DNA from: Thermoanaerobaculales bacterium
Lineage (GTDB): Bacteria > Acidobacteriota > Thermoanaerobaculia > Thermoanaerobaculales > Sulfomarinibacteraceae
Length of the DNA: 64,000 nt
Assembly (NCBI GenBank): GCA_035358815.1
Contig: DAOPQC010000004.1
Coordinates: 1 to 64,000 of the forward strand
Reading direction: 5' to 3'
The position numbers and the translations under genes are program-made. The notes beneath the pieces are model-generated. The model did not search any database, had not been told where the DNA came from, and was given only the letters and a program-made list of their open reading frames with translations. Positions 40,781 through 50,228 of the stretch are shown here, piece after piece. The first letter of the stretch is position 1; every line of letters begins with the position of its first letter.

Positions 40781-43573
40781 TCAGAACGGGACGCCGAAGG
40801 AGAGGAAGAACTCGCCGCTCGACTCGCCCGGCTCGGCGTCGAGCTTCCAGCCGTACTCGGCGCGCAGCGGCCCGGCCGGGGTGATGACGCGCAGGCCGAG
40901 GCCGGCCGCGTAGCGCAGGTCGCTGACCCGCACCCGCTCGGGCTCGGACCAGATGTTGCCGATGTCGACGAACGCGACGCCCGAGAACATGCCGGCGACC
41001 GGCCGCTCGTACTCGAGGTTGACGAGCACCAGCGCGTTGCCGCCGGTCGGCTCGCCGAAGGCGTCCAGAGTCTGGCCGGGGATGCCCAGGCGATCGCGCT
41101 CGAAGCCGCGATGGGTCGAGGAGCCGCCGGCGAAGTACCGGCTGGTGACCGGGACCTGGAGGTTCAGCGGCAGCTCGTCGGTGGTGTCGAACGGGCGGAT
41201 GGCGCCGGCCCGAATGCCGATCGCCCAGGTGCCGTGGGAGTGCCGGCCGTACAAGGTCGAGCGGCCGAACAGCTTGAGGTAGCTCGCGTCGGCGGCGAAG
41301 ACCGGGAACGCCCACTCGGCCGAGACCTGGGAGAAGCTGCCGCGGGTGGGGAGGAGCGGGTCGTCCCGGAAGTCCCACTCCAGGGTCGGCGTGATCGACG
41401 AGATGCGGGCGTCCACGTCCTCCCGCGGCAGCTCCGGGTCGGTTTGCACGTCACCGATCGTGCTCGGTGCCACGATCTGGTACTCGTAGCGGTACCACGC
41501 CCGGAAGGGGACGCGCCGCCGATCGCCGACGTCGACCCACAGGCCGCGGCGGTGCTGCTCGTAGCCGCGGTTGTCGAACCGCTCGAAGGTCCGGTAGACC
41601 ACGAGGTAGCCGGGGACGTCGATGTAAGGGACCCTCGGCTCGCGGAGCCCGACCTGGAAGCGCTCCTCGTTGACCGACAGCCGGCCCTCCAGCGACAGCG
41701 AGTGCGCGCCCCCGAACAGGTTGAGGTGCGACCACCCCAGGGTGAGCCGCCAGCGATCGGTCTCGTTCCAGCCGACGCCGACCAGGTACGAGCGCTGGGC
41801 CCCCTCCTCGCAGTGGACGACCAGGCCCCGCACGTCCCGGCGCTCCTGGCCGGGCATCGGCAGCAGCTCGACGGAGCGGAACAGGCCCAGCTCGTAGAGC
41901 CGGCGCTGCGCCTCGACCAGGCGGTCGCGGGCGAACGGGGCGCCGCTGGCGACGCCGGCGGCGCGCAGCATGCGATCCACCACCGAGCGCCGGGTCCTGC
42001 GCAGCCCTGCGATCACGACGTCGCCGATCTCGACGTAGCTCCCCGGCTCGACCACGAACGCGACCCGGGCGTGACCCGGCTCGGAGGTGTCGACCTCGGT
42101 AATGACGCGGCCCTCCGGGTAGCCGCTGTTGAACAGCGCAGCCTCGATCTGGCGCTCGGTGGCCTCCACGGCCCGCGGGTTCCAGGGGGCGTTCTCCTGG
42201 AGAGTGACGGCGACCGCATCCAGCCGGGCGACTGCCTCCACCGGCAGCCCCTCGACCCGCAGCTCGTCGAGCACCCATCGCGGCCCCTCGACGACCGGGA
42301 ACAGCACCCGGACCTCGTCGGTGCCGGAGGCCTCGAGGATCGGTGGCGCCGCCTCGACCTCGACGAAGCCCGCGGCGCGGTAGACCTCCTCGACGGCACG
42401 CCGGTCAGCGTCCAGGCTGACGTCGCTCACCGGCACGCCCCACAGGCCCTGGGTCCTCCCCCGATCGACCTCGACCGCTGCCCGCAGGTCGTCGTGGTCG
42501 ATCGACTGCGCGCCCGGGAACTCGACCGAACCGATGCGGAAGGTGCGACCGGGATCGATCGTCACTCGCAGCACGTGGGTCAGCCCGTCGGCGACCAGCT
42601 CAGCCGTGGCCTCGGCGAGGAGGTATCCCCGGCGCTGCAGGTTCTCGCGAATGCGGTCGGCCAGCACCTCGGTCTGCGCCGGGTGGATGTCCGCCTCGAC
42701 CGGATCGGGGATGGCGGCGCGGGCGATCTCCTCCGAGCCGGCGGGGGCGATCAGCTCCAGGGTGTACCTGGCGCCGGGGTCGACGCGCACGACGAGGTGG
42801 GTCGCCTCGTCCTCGCTCACGCGATCGACGCCCACCACCCGCGCGTCCCAGAATCCCTTCCGTCGCAGGCGCTCCTCCACGTCGCGGCGGACGCGCTCCT
42901 CGACGCGGCTCGTGAGCCGGTCGCTCGGCTTGATGTGGGGGACCGTCTCGGCAGCGACCGCGGGATCGTCGATCCCCTCGAGGACGACTCCGGCGATCCG
43001 CTCGACCTCCCCCGGATCGGGCTCGATGGTGACGGCGACGGTGTTGCTCGAGCGCTCGAAATCGAGGTAGACGTCGACCCGGGGCTCGGGGTGGCCCCGC
43101 TCTCTCAGCTTGCGCTCGGCCCGCCGCCGGCCCGCCTCGACGGTGGCCACCGACACCGGCTCGCCGGGCTCCAGCGCCATCCACTTCTTGAGCTGGTTTC
43201 TGAGGATCGGGCTGCCGGTCCGCACGTCGACCTTCGAGATCTTCGAGCGCACGCTGATCCGGACGGTGACCGCGAGGCCGCCCTGGAGCGGCTCCGACTC
43301 GACCTCGATCCGCTCGATCTCACCACCGGCGTAGAGGGCCAGGATCGCCTCGCGGAGCAGCTGCCGGTCGACCGGCCGGCCCTCGGCGAGGCCGAGCACG
43401 CGAAGCAGGCCCTCCGCGTCGAACGCGCCGGGCGCCTCGACCGACACCCGGGTGACGGTCTGCTGCGCGCCGGCTGCCGCCGGCCAGAGGAGGGCGGCCA
43501 GCGCGATCGCGAGCGCCGATGACCATGCCCCGCGCGATGGGAGTCGGCGAGTGGGGAGCGAGTGGCTGGCCAT
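40781..43573 (-). CDS. Omp85 family outer-membrane protein (BamA/TamA-like)
   Basis: 930 residues. After a signal peptide (ending AAAGAQQ) come several POTRA-like domains (at least four, about residues 35-560: repeated VxxVxxG...LxxAxxxLYxxGxF patterns such as RLYELGLFRSVELLPMPG). The C-terminal beta-barrel contains THRGFERDRLGI, the Omp85 RGF motif in loop 6, and ends FFLSFGVPF with a terminal Phe. It follows tamB by 12 bases, so a TamA role (outer-membrane partner of TamB) is the best guess; BamA itself is usually elsewhere with skp and lpxD. Confidence 0.9.
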   Translation of the reverse strand: MASHSLPTRRLPSRGAWSSALAIALAALLWPAAAGAQQTVTRVSVEAPGAFDAEGLLRVLGLAEGRPVDRQLLREAILALYAGGEIERIEVESEPLQGGLAVTVRISVRSKISKVDVRTGSPILRNQLKKWMALEPGEPVSVATVEAGRRRAERKLRERGHPEPRVDVYLDFERSSNTVAVTIEPDPGEVERIAGVVLEGIDDPAVAAETVPHIKPSDRLTSRVEERVRRDVEERLRRKGFWDARVVGVDRVSEDEATHLVVRVDPGARYTLELIAPAGSEEIARAAIPDPVEADIHPAQTEVLADRIRENLQRRGYLLAEATAELVADGLTHVLRVTIDPGRTFRIGSVEFPGAQSIDHDDLRAAVEVDRGRTQGLWGVPVSDVSLDADRRAVEEVYRAAGFVEVEAAPPILEASGTDEVRVLFPVVEGPRWVLDELRVEGLPVEAVARLDAVAVTLQENAPWNPRAVEATERQIEAALFNSGYPEGRVITEVDTSEPGHARVAFVVEPGSYVEIGDVVIAGLRRTRRSVVDRMLRAAGVASGAPFARDRLVEAQRRLYELGLFRSVELLPMPGQERRDVRGLVVHCEEGAQRSYLVGVGWNETDRWRLTLGWSHLNLFGGAHSLSLEGRLSVNEERFQVGLREPRVPYIDVPGYLVVYRTFERFDNRGYEQHRRGLWVDVGDRRRVPFRAWYRYEYQIVAPSTIGDVQTDPELPREDVDARISSITPTLEWDFRDDPLLPTRGSFSQVSAEWAFPVFAADASYLKLFGRSTLYGRHSHGTWAIGIRAGAIRPFDTTDELPLNLQVPVTSRYFAGGSSTHRGFERDRLGIPGQTLDAFGEPTGGNALVLVNLEYERPVAGMFSGVAFVDIGNIWSEPERVRVSDLRYAAGLGLRVITPAGPLRAEYGWKLDAEPGESSGEFFLSFGVPF

Positions 43574-43585
43574 GGCCCGGTCCGC

Positions 43586-46500
43586 TCAGTACTGCCGCCG
43601 CAGCTTCAGGTCGACGCCGTAGGTGCCGTCGAGGTCGCGCGACGCCTCGAAGAAGACCCCCGGCGCGAGGTACCAGCGGCTGACCACGACCTCCTCGCGC
43701 TCCCCCGACAGGTTCGACTGCACGGTCACCGTCCACGCCGGGTTGAGCTGCTTGACGACCGTGATGCGGGCCGCGCCGGGGTCCCCGGTCGACGTCTCGG
43801 CGAAGGGATCGACGCGCACCTGGTCGACGGGCAGGCTCAGGCCCGCCCTCCGGTCGAGCTCCGCAGCCAGCTGCTGGCTGAGAATCGAAGATGCCAGGCC
43901 GATGCCCATGGCGCCGCTGGTTGCGCCCTCGCTGCGGTAGCCCACCGCCATCAGCCCGTAGATCTCGTCCTCGGTGAGTGGGGGGTTGGAGGACACCGAC
44001 GGGACCAGCCGCTGGGTGGTGCCGGTCAGGCGGAGCGTGATGTCGTAGTTCTGGACGAAGGTCCGGGCCTGGATCTCGATGAAGGGGTCGATCGCCTGTG
44101 GGTCCGAGAAGGTCAGCGCGGCGCGCTCGATCTCGTAGCGCAGGGTCTGCAGCATCACCTCGCCGCCCTCCTCGAACTGCAGCTTGCCCACCAGGCCGGG
44201 CCGGTTGATGGTGCCGCTGACGTCGAGCGAGGCTGATCCGACGAGGCGGATCGAGGGGTTGCGGAGCTCGATGGTCTCGTCGGCGTCGACGTGGAGGTCC
44301 AACGCCAGCCCGCCGCCCGTCGCCGCCGGCGGCGATTCGCCGCCGAGCCACCTCAGCACCAGCGACGCGAGATCGTCCTTGGTGCGCAGCACTGCGCTGT
44401 CGACCGCGAGGTCGCCTGACAGCTCGAGCCGGTCCGCCGGGCCGACCAACCGCCAGGCCCCCGACAGCTGCGCCACCACATCGGGGAGCACCTCGTAGCG
44501 AATGGCGTCGGCGGTGCCGTCGAGGGCGATGTCGACGGCTCCGTCGCGCCGGCCGATGCGGCCGCTGCAGCGGCCCCGCCCCTGCATGAAGCGGAAGTCC
44601 ACGCCCTCGAGCTCGATCTCGTTCGACGACAGCAGCACCGTGCCGTCGATGCCGGACACGATGGTGCGGGTGCCTGGGATCCGGAACGATGCCTGGCGGA
44701 CGTCGGCGATCCCCTCGAACCGGGGCTCGCCGAGGGTCCCGAGGAGCTCGACCACCCCGGTGGCGCGGCCGGCCGGCTCCCAGTCCGGGAGCAGGATGCG
44801 CAGAAGCAGCGCGTCGAGAGTGCCGGCAACGTTGCCGGCAAGGGCGCCGTCAGCGCCCAGCGAGCAGCGCGCGAACAGCTCGTCAGAGCGGATGGCGAGG
44901 TGCAGGCCGTCGAACTCCGCGCCCTTCGGCGACAGCCTGAAGGGTGACGGCTCGAGCAGCTGGACCGGCCGTCCGTCGAGCTCGAGGTCGGCTGACTCGA
45001 GGGCCCCCTCCACTGTCGGCAGGCCGCCGGCCGGCCACCGCGTCCGGAACGCCGCCTGCGCGGCGCCGGTGAGCGGCACTGTCGCGCCGGGCGCCAGATG
45101 GGCGATGAGCGTGGCCACGTCCTCCACGCGCAGCTCGCCGCCCCCCTCGAGAGCGCCGTCGCCGAGCCGTTGGAGCGTGGCCGACAGGACCGCGGCCTTG
45201 GCCAGCGCCGCGTCGACGGTCACCGCCCCGGGGCCGGCGACCACGTCGACCACGGCCGCCGGGGCGTCCAGGCGGAGCCGGCCCGTGGTCGGGACCTCGC
45301 GAGCCATCTCGAAGTCGAGCTCGAGATCGGCGGTGCCGCCGGCGAGGTCGGACAGCTCCTCGCCGAGGGCGTCCAGCGACATGCCCGGCCAGCGCAGGCG
45401 GCCCCCGACGCCGCCGCTGGCGGTGTCCCACCATGCGCTGCCCACCAGGCCGCCCTCGAAGGAGAGCGCGCGGGCGTCGAAGCGGCCGCCGGCCAGATCG
45501 ACGGCGGCGGTGCCGCCGCCGAGCCCCTGCCCGAGCAGCCGGGCCTCATCGAAGCCGACCGCCCACGAGCCGCGCGGCGCCGCGATCGAGCCTCTGAGAC
45601 CGCCGGTGAAGGACAGCACGCCGGCCGCCTGGCCAGGCGCCCCGGCCCAGCCGGCGACCGTGGCGGCCGGGATCCGGAAGCCGCGGATCGCCAGGTCGAG
45701 CTGGTCGTCCGGCGGGCCTTCGCCCCAGCTGATGGCGCCGTCCACCTCGCCGGTGCCATCACCGACCCGGAACAGGGTCGGGCCGAGCACGAGCCGGGAG
45801 CCGCTGATCGTGGCCTCGGCGAGCAGCTGGTCGAGCTGGACCGGCGGCAGGAGCTGCAGTGGCCGGGCATCGAGTCGCGCCCCGACGACCAGGTTCTGCC
45901 ACGGGCCGCTCAAGGTGACGATCAGGGTCCCCTGCCCGGAGATCCAAGGCGGCAGGACCTCGCTGCCGACAAAGGAGTTGACCAGGGAAACCACCTCGGC
46001 GAGGTCGGCCGGAGCGGCGCGGAGCGACCAGTCGGGCTGCCAGGTGCCGAGGGTGAGCGGGCCCTGCCAGTCGACCACCGACCGGCCGACCCCGAGCTTG
46101 TCGGCCTCGAACCTCATCAAACCGTCCGGGGTCAGCTCGACCGCCACCGTCCCTCGCGTCGGCAGCCCGCTCGCCGCCGGGCGAAGCTCGGCCAGGAACC
46201 GGCCGCTGCTGTGCTCGATGGCGCGCCCGTTCCACGACAGCTCGCCGCCGATCCCGACTCGTGCCCCGAGGCCGCCGGAGGGTACCTCCAGGTGGCCGAG
46301 GAACCCGGCGAGGGAGAGGCCCTCACCCGACACCTGCACCTGGTGGGGCCGGCTCGGCCCTTTCAGGTGCTCGAGGCGGTAGGTTCCGGTCAGGTGACCG
46401 CCGAAGATGCCCGCGCCGTCGAGCACGCCGCTGAGCCGGTCGCGCTCCACGGTCAGGCGGGCGGCGACGTCGTCGAAGGTGAAGCCTGACGCGGTCAGCT

Positions 46501-47335
46501 GGGGCGCGGAGAACTCCAGCCGGACCAGCTCGTCGGCGCTGGTGTCGAGGGCCGCGGCGACGCGGAGCCGGCCCAGCAGGAGGCCGGGGCTGCGGATCGT
46601 CGAGGCCAGCTGCTCGAGCTGCACCGAGCCCGCCGCGTCGAGCCGCAGCGCCCCGCCCGTGAGCGCGCCGTTGCCCGCCATCGACAGCCCCTCCCCGTCG
46701 AGCCGCCAGGCCGGGAAACGGAGGCCCTCTGCGACGATCACCCGCGACTGCAGGGCCAGCTCGATGGGCTCGAGGGCAGGCGCCGACACGACGGCACGGC
46801 GAGCCGAGAGGAAGCCCGATGGCGTTCCCTGCTCGGTGACCCAGACCAGGCTCGCGCCAGTGACCGCGAGGTCGATGCGGCCGGGAAAGCCCTCGCCCTC
46901 GAGCTCGACGTTTCGCAGATCGAGGTGTCGCACCATCACCCGGAACGGGGATCGGCCGCGTCGCGCAGCGGCGCGCGGGAGCCCGTCGAGCCGCACCCGG
47001 ACGCCGTCGGCGGCCACGGTCCTCAGCTCGACGATCCGCCGGGCGAGACGGATCCGCGTCAGCTCCACCTCGAGCCGATCGAGGAGGATCGTGAACTCGC
47101 TGCCGGTCACCACGACGTCCTCGACGATAACCCGGGGCGGCACGATGCCCCAGGACAGCGAGCCGAGCTCGAGCTCGACGCCCTGCCCGCGGGCGGCGCT
47201 CTCGAGCCAGCCGGCGACGGCGGTGCGCACCTTCAGGCTGTTGAGGGCGCGGCCAGCAAGCAGGGCGAGAATGAGCACGAACGCCACCGCAGCGAGCACC
47301 GCGATGGCAGTGCGCCTGAGGTGTCGATACCTCAC
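43586..47335 (-). CDS. tamB: TamB-like translocation and assembly module protein (AsmA-type)
   Basis: 1249 residues from the GTG at 47335, which overlaps the nadK stop (GTGA). A single N-terminal membrane anchor (TAIAVLAAVAFVLILALLAG) precedes a very long run of beta repeats that would form a hydrophobic groove across the periplasm. The C-terminal DUF490 domain is clear: NPPLTEDEIYGLMAVGYRSE, then LDRRAGLSLPVDQVRVDP and an ending LKLRRQY. TamB-like proteins move phospholipids between membranes and help insert outer-membrane proteins. Confidence 0.93.
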   Translation of the reverse strand: MRYRHLRRTAIAVLAAVAFVLILALLAGRALNSLKVRTAVAGWLESAARGQGVELELGSLSWGIVPPRVIVEDVVVTGSEFTILLDRLEVELTRIRLARRIVELRTVAADGVRVRLDGLPRAAARRGRSPFRVMVRHLDLRNVELEGEGFPGRIDLAVTGASLVWVTEQGTPSGFLSARRAVVSAPALEPIELALQSRVIVAEGLRFPAWRLDGEGLSMAGNGALTGGALRLDAAGSVQLEQLASTIRSPGLLLGRLRVAAALDTSADELVRLEFSAPQLTASGFTFDDVAARLTVERDRLSGVLDGAGIFGGHLTGTYRLEHLKGPSRPHQVQVSGEGLSLAGFLGHLEVPSGGLGARVGIGGELSWNGRAIEHSSGRFLAELRPAASGLPTRGTVAVELTPDGLMRFEADKLGVGRSVVDWQGPLTLGTWQPDWSLRAAPADLAEVVSLVNSFVGSEVLPPWISGQGTLIVTLSGPWQNLVVGARLDARPLQLLPPVQLDQLLAEATISGSRLVLGPTLFRVGDGTGEVDGAISWGEGPPDDQLDLAIRGFRIPAATVAGWAGAPGQAAGVLSFTGGLRGSIAAPRGSWAVGFDEARLLGQGLGGGTAAVDLAGGRFDARALSFEGGLVGSAWWDTASGGVGGRLRWPGMSLDALGEELSDLAGGTADLELDFEMAREVPTTGRLRLDAPAAVVDVVAGPGAVTVDAALAKAAVLSATLQRLGDGALEGGGELRVEDVATLIAHLAPGATVPLTGAAQAAFRTRWPAGGLPTVEGALESADLELDGRPVQLLEPSPFRLSPKGAEFDGLHLAIRSDELFARCSLGADGALAGNVAGTLDALLLRILLPDWEPAGRATGVVELLGTLGEPRFEGIADVRQASFRIPGTRTIVSGIDGTVLLSSNEIELEGVDFRFMQGRGRCSGRIGRRDGAVDIALDGTADAIRYEVLPDVVAQLSGAWRLVGPADRLELSGDLAVDSAVLRTKDDLASLVLRWLGGESPPAATGGGLALDLHVDADETIELRNPSIRLVGSASLDVSGTINRPGLVGKLQFEEGGEVMLQTLRYEIERAALTFSDPQAIDPFIEIQARTFVQNYDITLRLTGTTQRLVPSVSSNPPLTEDEIYGLMAVGYRSEGATSGAMGIGLASSILSQQLAAELDRRAGLSLPVDQVRVDPFAETSTGDPGAARITVVKQLNPAWTVTVQSNLSGEREEVVVSRWYLAPGVFFEASRDLDGTYGVDLKLRRQY

Positions 47336-48204
47336 CCGCCTCGCTCCCCCCACTTCAGCTTCCGGTGGAGAACCTGGAAGTAGGTGCGGTCAGGGTGCTC
47401 GATGAGGAGAACCGGCTCGTCACACCTGCGGACACGCACCACGTCGTGGGGCGTGAGCGGAAACCCCTCCTGGCCGTCGAGCGTCAGGTAGACCTCCTCG
47501 GAGGGGCTCTCGAGACGGAGCTCCACGACCGAGCTCAGGGAGAGCACGATCGGCCGGTTGGTGAGGGTGTGGGGGCAGATCGGAGTGACCACCATGACGT
47601 CGAGGGTCGGGTACAGGATCGGGCCGCCCGCCGACAGGCTGTAGGCGGTCGATCCGGTCGGCGTCGCGACGATCAGGCCGTCGCTCCGAAAGCGGCTCAC
47701 CAGCTGGCCGTCGACGTGGACCGCCAGCGTCACCACCCGCGCCAGCGCCGACTTGGTGACCACGGCGTCGTTGAGCACGTAGCGGGTCAGCCGGTCGCCG
47801 CCCGACATCTCGACCGAGACAGCGAGGCGCTCCCGCCGCTGGATCTCGGCCCTGCCCGCGAGGACCGTCTCGAGCATCGGGAACAGCTCCTCGGCGGAGT
47901 GCTCGGTGAGGAAGCCGAGGAAGCCCATGTTGATGCCGAGCACCGGCGTTCCCCGGAGCTCGCCACGCGTCACCGACAACAGGGTGCCGTCACCGCCGAG
48001 CACGATCACGAGGTCGACCTGGGAGGCGAGAGTGTTGCGGGAGACCTCGGCCTCGCGGCCGCAGGCGGCGGCGGACTCGCGGTCGAGGACCGCCTCGAGC
48101 CCGCGTCGCTCCAGCTCCTCGATCAGCTGGCGGCCGAGCTCGGTCGCCTCCGGGCTCGAGGGCTTGAGCACCACGCCGACGCGCTGAATCGTGGTCGCGG
48201 TCAC
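47332..48204 (-). CDS. nadK: NAD kinase
   Basis: 290 residues from the GTG at 48204. It contains VLGGDGTLLSV, INMGFLGFLTE, NDAVVTKS and LIVATPTGSTAYSLSAGGPI, the four conserved NAD kinase blocks. It makes NADP from NAD and ATP. The start has TAGAAT 7 bases upstream and no Shine-Dalgarno, so the mRNA may be leaderless. Its stop overlaps tamB, which links NADP synthesis to envelope assembly in one transcript. Confidence 0.95.
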   Translation of the reverse strand: MTATTIQRVGVVLKPSSPEATELGRQLIEELERRGLEAVLDRESAAACGREAEVSRNTLASQVDLVIVLGGDGTLLSVTRGELRGTPVLGINMGFLGFLTEHSAEELFPMLETVLAGRAEIQRRERLAVSVEMSGGDRLTRYVLNDAVVTKSALARVVTLAVHVDGQLVSRFRSDGLIVATPTGSTAYSLSAGGPILYPTLDVMVVTPICPHTLTNRPIVLSLSSVVELRLESPSEEVYLTLDGQEGFPLTPHDVVRVRRCDEPVLLIEHPDRTYFQVLHRKLKWGERGG

Positions 48205-48211
48205 GGGGCCT

Positions 48212-48217
48212 ATTCTA
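48212..48217 (-). promoter_or_regulatory. -10 box of nadK (leaderless type)
   Basis: TAGAAT on the minus strand is followed by 7 bases and the GTG start codon. No -35 close to TTGACA is seen. Confidence 0.5.
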
Positions 48218-48254
48218 TCCTCACCGCCCGGCGAGCGTGGGCGACGCGGACCGC

Positions 48255-48298
48255 CCACAAGATGTGGTGGCGCGCCATGGATCATCCACCAGATGTGG
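48255..48298. promoter_or_regulatory. Pair of 13-bp palindromes CCAC(A/C)AGATGTGG
   Basis: CCACAAGATGTGG (48255-48267) and CCACCAGATGTGG (48286-48298) are 31 bases apart, three turns of the helix. They lie between the nadK -10 and the mraZ promoter. They could bind an unknown dimeric regulator. Confidence 0.5.
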
Positions 48299-48371
48299 CG
48301 GCGCCACCCGCCCGCGCGCCGGCCCGCACCGACGCCGGCGCCGGCTCGTGTTTCGTTGGGAGATCACGCAC

Positions 48372-48400
48372 TTGACACGCTGGTTTCGGGTCGTCAATAT
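48372..48400 (+). promoter_or_regulatory. Promoter of the dcw cluster
   Basis: A perfect TTGACA (48372-48377) and CAATAT (48395-48400) are 17 bases apart. They lie just upstream of the MraZ repeats and 84 bases before the mraZ start. Confidence 0.6.
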
Positions 48401-48402
48401 GG

Positions 48403-48442
48403 AGTGGTCGGAAGTGGTCGAAATGGGTCAGGAGTGGGAGAC
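48403..48442 (+). promoter_or_regulatory. MraZ operator: four 10-bp direct repeats
   Basis: AGTGGTCGGA, AGTGGTCGAA, ATGGGTCAGG and AGTGGGAGAC follow each other without gaps. MraZ is known to bind TGGG-type repeats spaced 10 bases apart and to repress its own operon. Their place just after the -10 box fits that. Confidence 0.7.
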
Positions 48443-48483
48443 TCCGGTCCGATCCGTGTCACTTCAGGCGGCGAGGGGGCGAG

Positions 48484-48927
48484 GTGCAGCGCTTTCGGGG
48501 TGGGTTCCCGGCAACCATCGATGCCAAGGGGCGCGTCAAGCTGCCGGCTCGCCTTCGTGAGCAGCTCGAGGACGGCTTCGGCCACGACGTCTTCGTGTGC
48601 TCGTTCTTTCCCCACGAGCTGAGGGTGTACCCGCTTCCGGTGTGGGAGCTGGTCGAGGAGCGCCTGCTCAGCAAGCCGGCCATGAAGCCGGCGCTGCTCA
48701 AGCTGATCGAGCGCGTCAACTACGGGCAGCTGCTCGAGGTCGACGACCACGGGCGGCTGATGATCCCGGCCCTGCTGCGGGAGATGGTGGCCGTCGACGG
48801 GGAGGTGGTGGTGTCCGGACGCATCAACCACCTGGCCATCACCAAGCGGTCGCGGGCCGCGTCGATTTTGCAGGAGGAGTCTTTGAGCGATGAGGAGCTG
48901 GAGGAGCTCGCCCGGCTGGAGCTGTGA
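48484..48927 (+). CDS. mraZ: Transcriptional regulator MraZ
   Basis: 147 residues. Two AbrB-like SpoVT repeats: the first around FPATIDAKGRVKLPARLREQ, the second around LLEVDDHGRLMIPALLREMV. The conserved DxxGR residues are present in both. It oligomerises into rings and represses the dcw operon from the repeats at 48403-48442. GTG start with GAGGGGG upstream. Confidence 0.96.
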   Translation: MQRFRGGFPATIDAKGRVKLPARLREQLEDGFGHDVFVCSFFPHELRVYPLPVWELVEERLLSKPAMKPALLKLIERVNYGQLLEVDDHGRLMIPALLREMVAVDGEVVVSGRINHLAITKRSRAASILQEESLSDEELEELARLEL

Positions 48928-48939
48928 TGGAGGTTCACG

Positions 48940-49878
48940 GTGTCAGCCGTTCACGTGCCCGTGCTGCGCGACCGCGTGCTGGCCTGGCTGGCGCCCACCG
49001 CTCCCGGCATCATGGTCGATGCCACGGTCGGGTTGGGTGGGCACGCCGCTGCCCTGCTCGAGGCTGCGCCCGGCCTGCGGCTCGTCGGCCTCGACCGTGA
49101 CCCGGAGGCTCTCGAGCGCGCAAGCGAGCGGCTGCAACCATTCTCGGATCGAGTCACTCTCATTCGCGGCGCCTTCGCCGAGTTGCCGGCGTTGCTCCGG
49201 TCGCTCGGCTGTCCGCCGCTTGCGGCGGTGCTCGCCGACCTCGGCTGCTCGTCGCTGCAGCTCGACTCGGCCGAGCGGGGATTCAGCTTCCAGACGAGCG
49301 GCCCGCTCGACATGCGGATGTCTCGCGCCGGCGCGACTGCCGGCGATCTGGTCAACGAGGCGGCGGAGGACGAGCTGGTGCGGGTGCTGAGGGAGTACGG
49401 CGAGGAGCGGCGCGCGCGGCGGGTGGCCCGGGCCATCGTCGCTGCGCGGCGCCGGCGCCCCATTCGCACCACCGATGAGCTCGCGCGGTTGGTCGCCGGT
49501 GCGGTCGGCGGCGGCGGTGGCCACCGCATCCACCCGGCGACCCGCACCTTCCAGGCGCTCCGGATCGCCGTCAACGACGAGCTCGGGCAGCTCGAGCGCT
49601 TCCTCGAGCCTGCGGCGCGCGCGCTGCGCCCCGGAGGCAGGATCGCGATCATCTCGTTCCACTCGCTCGAGGATCGGATCGTCAAGCACTCCCTGCGGCG
49701 GCTTGCCGGCGCCTGCGTCTGTCCGCCGGAGGCCCCGGCGTGCGTCTGTCGTCCGGAGCGGCTGGTCGAGGTCCTCACCCGCCGCGCCGAGCGGCCGGGC
49801 GCAGACGAGGTCGCGGCCAATCCCCGTGCCCGCTCCGCGCGGCTCCGGGTCGCCGGGCGCCTTGGGACGGACCCATGA
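48940..49878 (+). CDS. rsmH: 16S rRNA (cytosine(1402)-N4)-methyltransferase RsmH
   Basis: 312 residues. The SAM-binding motif VDATVGLGGHAAALLE (about 24-39), GLDRD, LADLGCSSLQLDSAERGFSF and HPATRTFQALRIAVN are all signatures of the family. It methylates C1402 in the ribosomal P site. GTG start with TGGAGG upstream; its stop overlaps ftsL by ATGA. Confidence 0.97.
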   Translation: MSAVHVPVLRDRVLAWLAPTAPGIMVDATVGLGGHAAALLEAAPGLRLVGLDRDPEALERASERLQPFSDRVTLIRGAFAELPALLRSLGCPPLAAVLADLGCSSLQLDSAERGFSFQTSGPLDMRMSRAGATAGDLVNEAAEDELVRVLREYGEERRARRVARAIVAARRRRPIRTTDELARLVAGAVGGGGGHRIHPATRTFQALRIAVNDELGQLERFLEPAARALRPGGRIAIISFHSLEDRIVKHSLRRLAGACVCPPEAPACVCRPERLVEVLTRRAERPGADEVAANPRARSARLRVAGRLGTDP

Positions 49879-50228
49879 TCGCCGGGACGGCGTCCCCCGT
49901 CGCCGGGCCCTCGAACCGCTTCCTGCGGCCGCAGCGGGACCGCCGCTGGCCACAGGTGCTCAGCATCGTCCTCGTGATGTCGGCCGTGGTGCTGGTCGCG
50001 CTCTTCCTGGTGGGCTGGCCGCGGCTGCAGAGCACGTCCATTCACTACGACCTGATCCGGCTGCGTGCCGAGGTGCGGGAGCTCGAGCGGCGGGAGAGTG
50101 AGCTGCGGCTCGCGCTCGAGGAGGAGCGCAATCCGGCGCGCATCGCCGGGCTCGCGCGCGACGCCGGCCTCGCGCCGCCCTCGCCCGCGGAGATGACCGC
50201 GGATCGCAGCGTCGGGGTCGAGCCGTGA
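49875..50228 (+). CDS. ftsL: Cell division protein FtsL-like
   Basis: 117 residues. A cytoplasmic tail, one membrane helix (about 31-48: VLSIVLVMSAVVLVALFLVG) and a periplasmic coiled coil (IRLRAEVRELERRESELRLA) match FtsL. Sequence is poorly conserved in this family, so the assignment rests on topology and position between rsmH and ftsI. Start and stop both overlap neighbours (ATGA and GTGA). Confidence 0.85.
   Translation: MIAGTASPVAGPSNRFLRPQRDRRWPQVLSIVLVMSAVVLVALFLVGWPRLQSTSIHYDLIRLRAEVRELERRESELRLALEEERNPARIAGLARDAGLAPPSPAEMTADRSVGVEP

Noticed and set aside
40223..43522. Long plus-strand frame opposite the Omp85 gene
   Set aside because: Antisense shadow; the minus strand has a signal peptide, POTRA domains and a barrel.
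44502..46489. Plus-strand frames opposite tamB
   Set aside because: Low-complexity Ser/Pro/Arg or Asp/Arg-rich translations with no family features.
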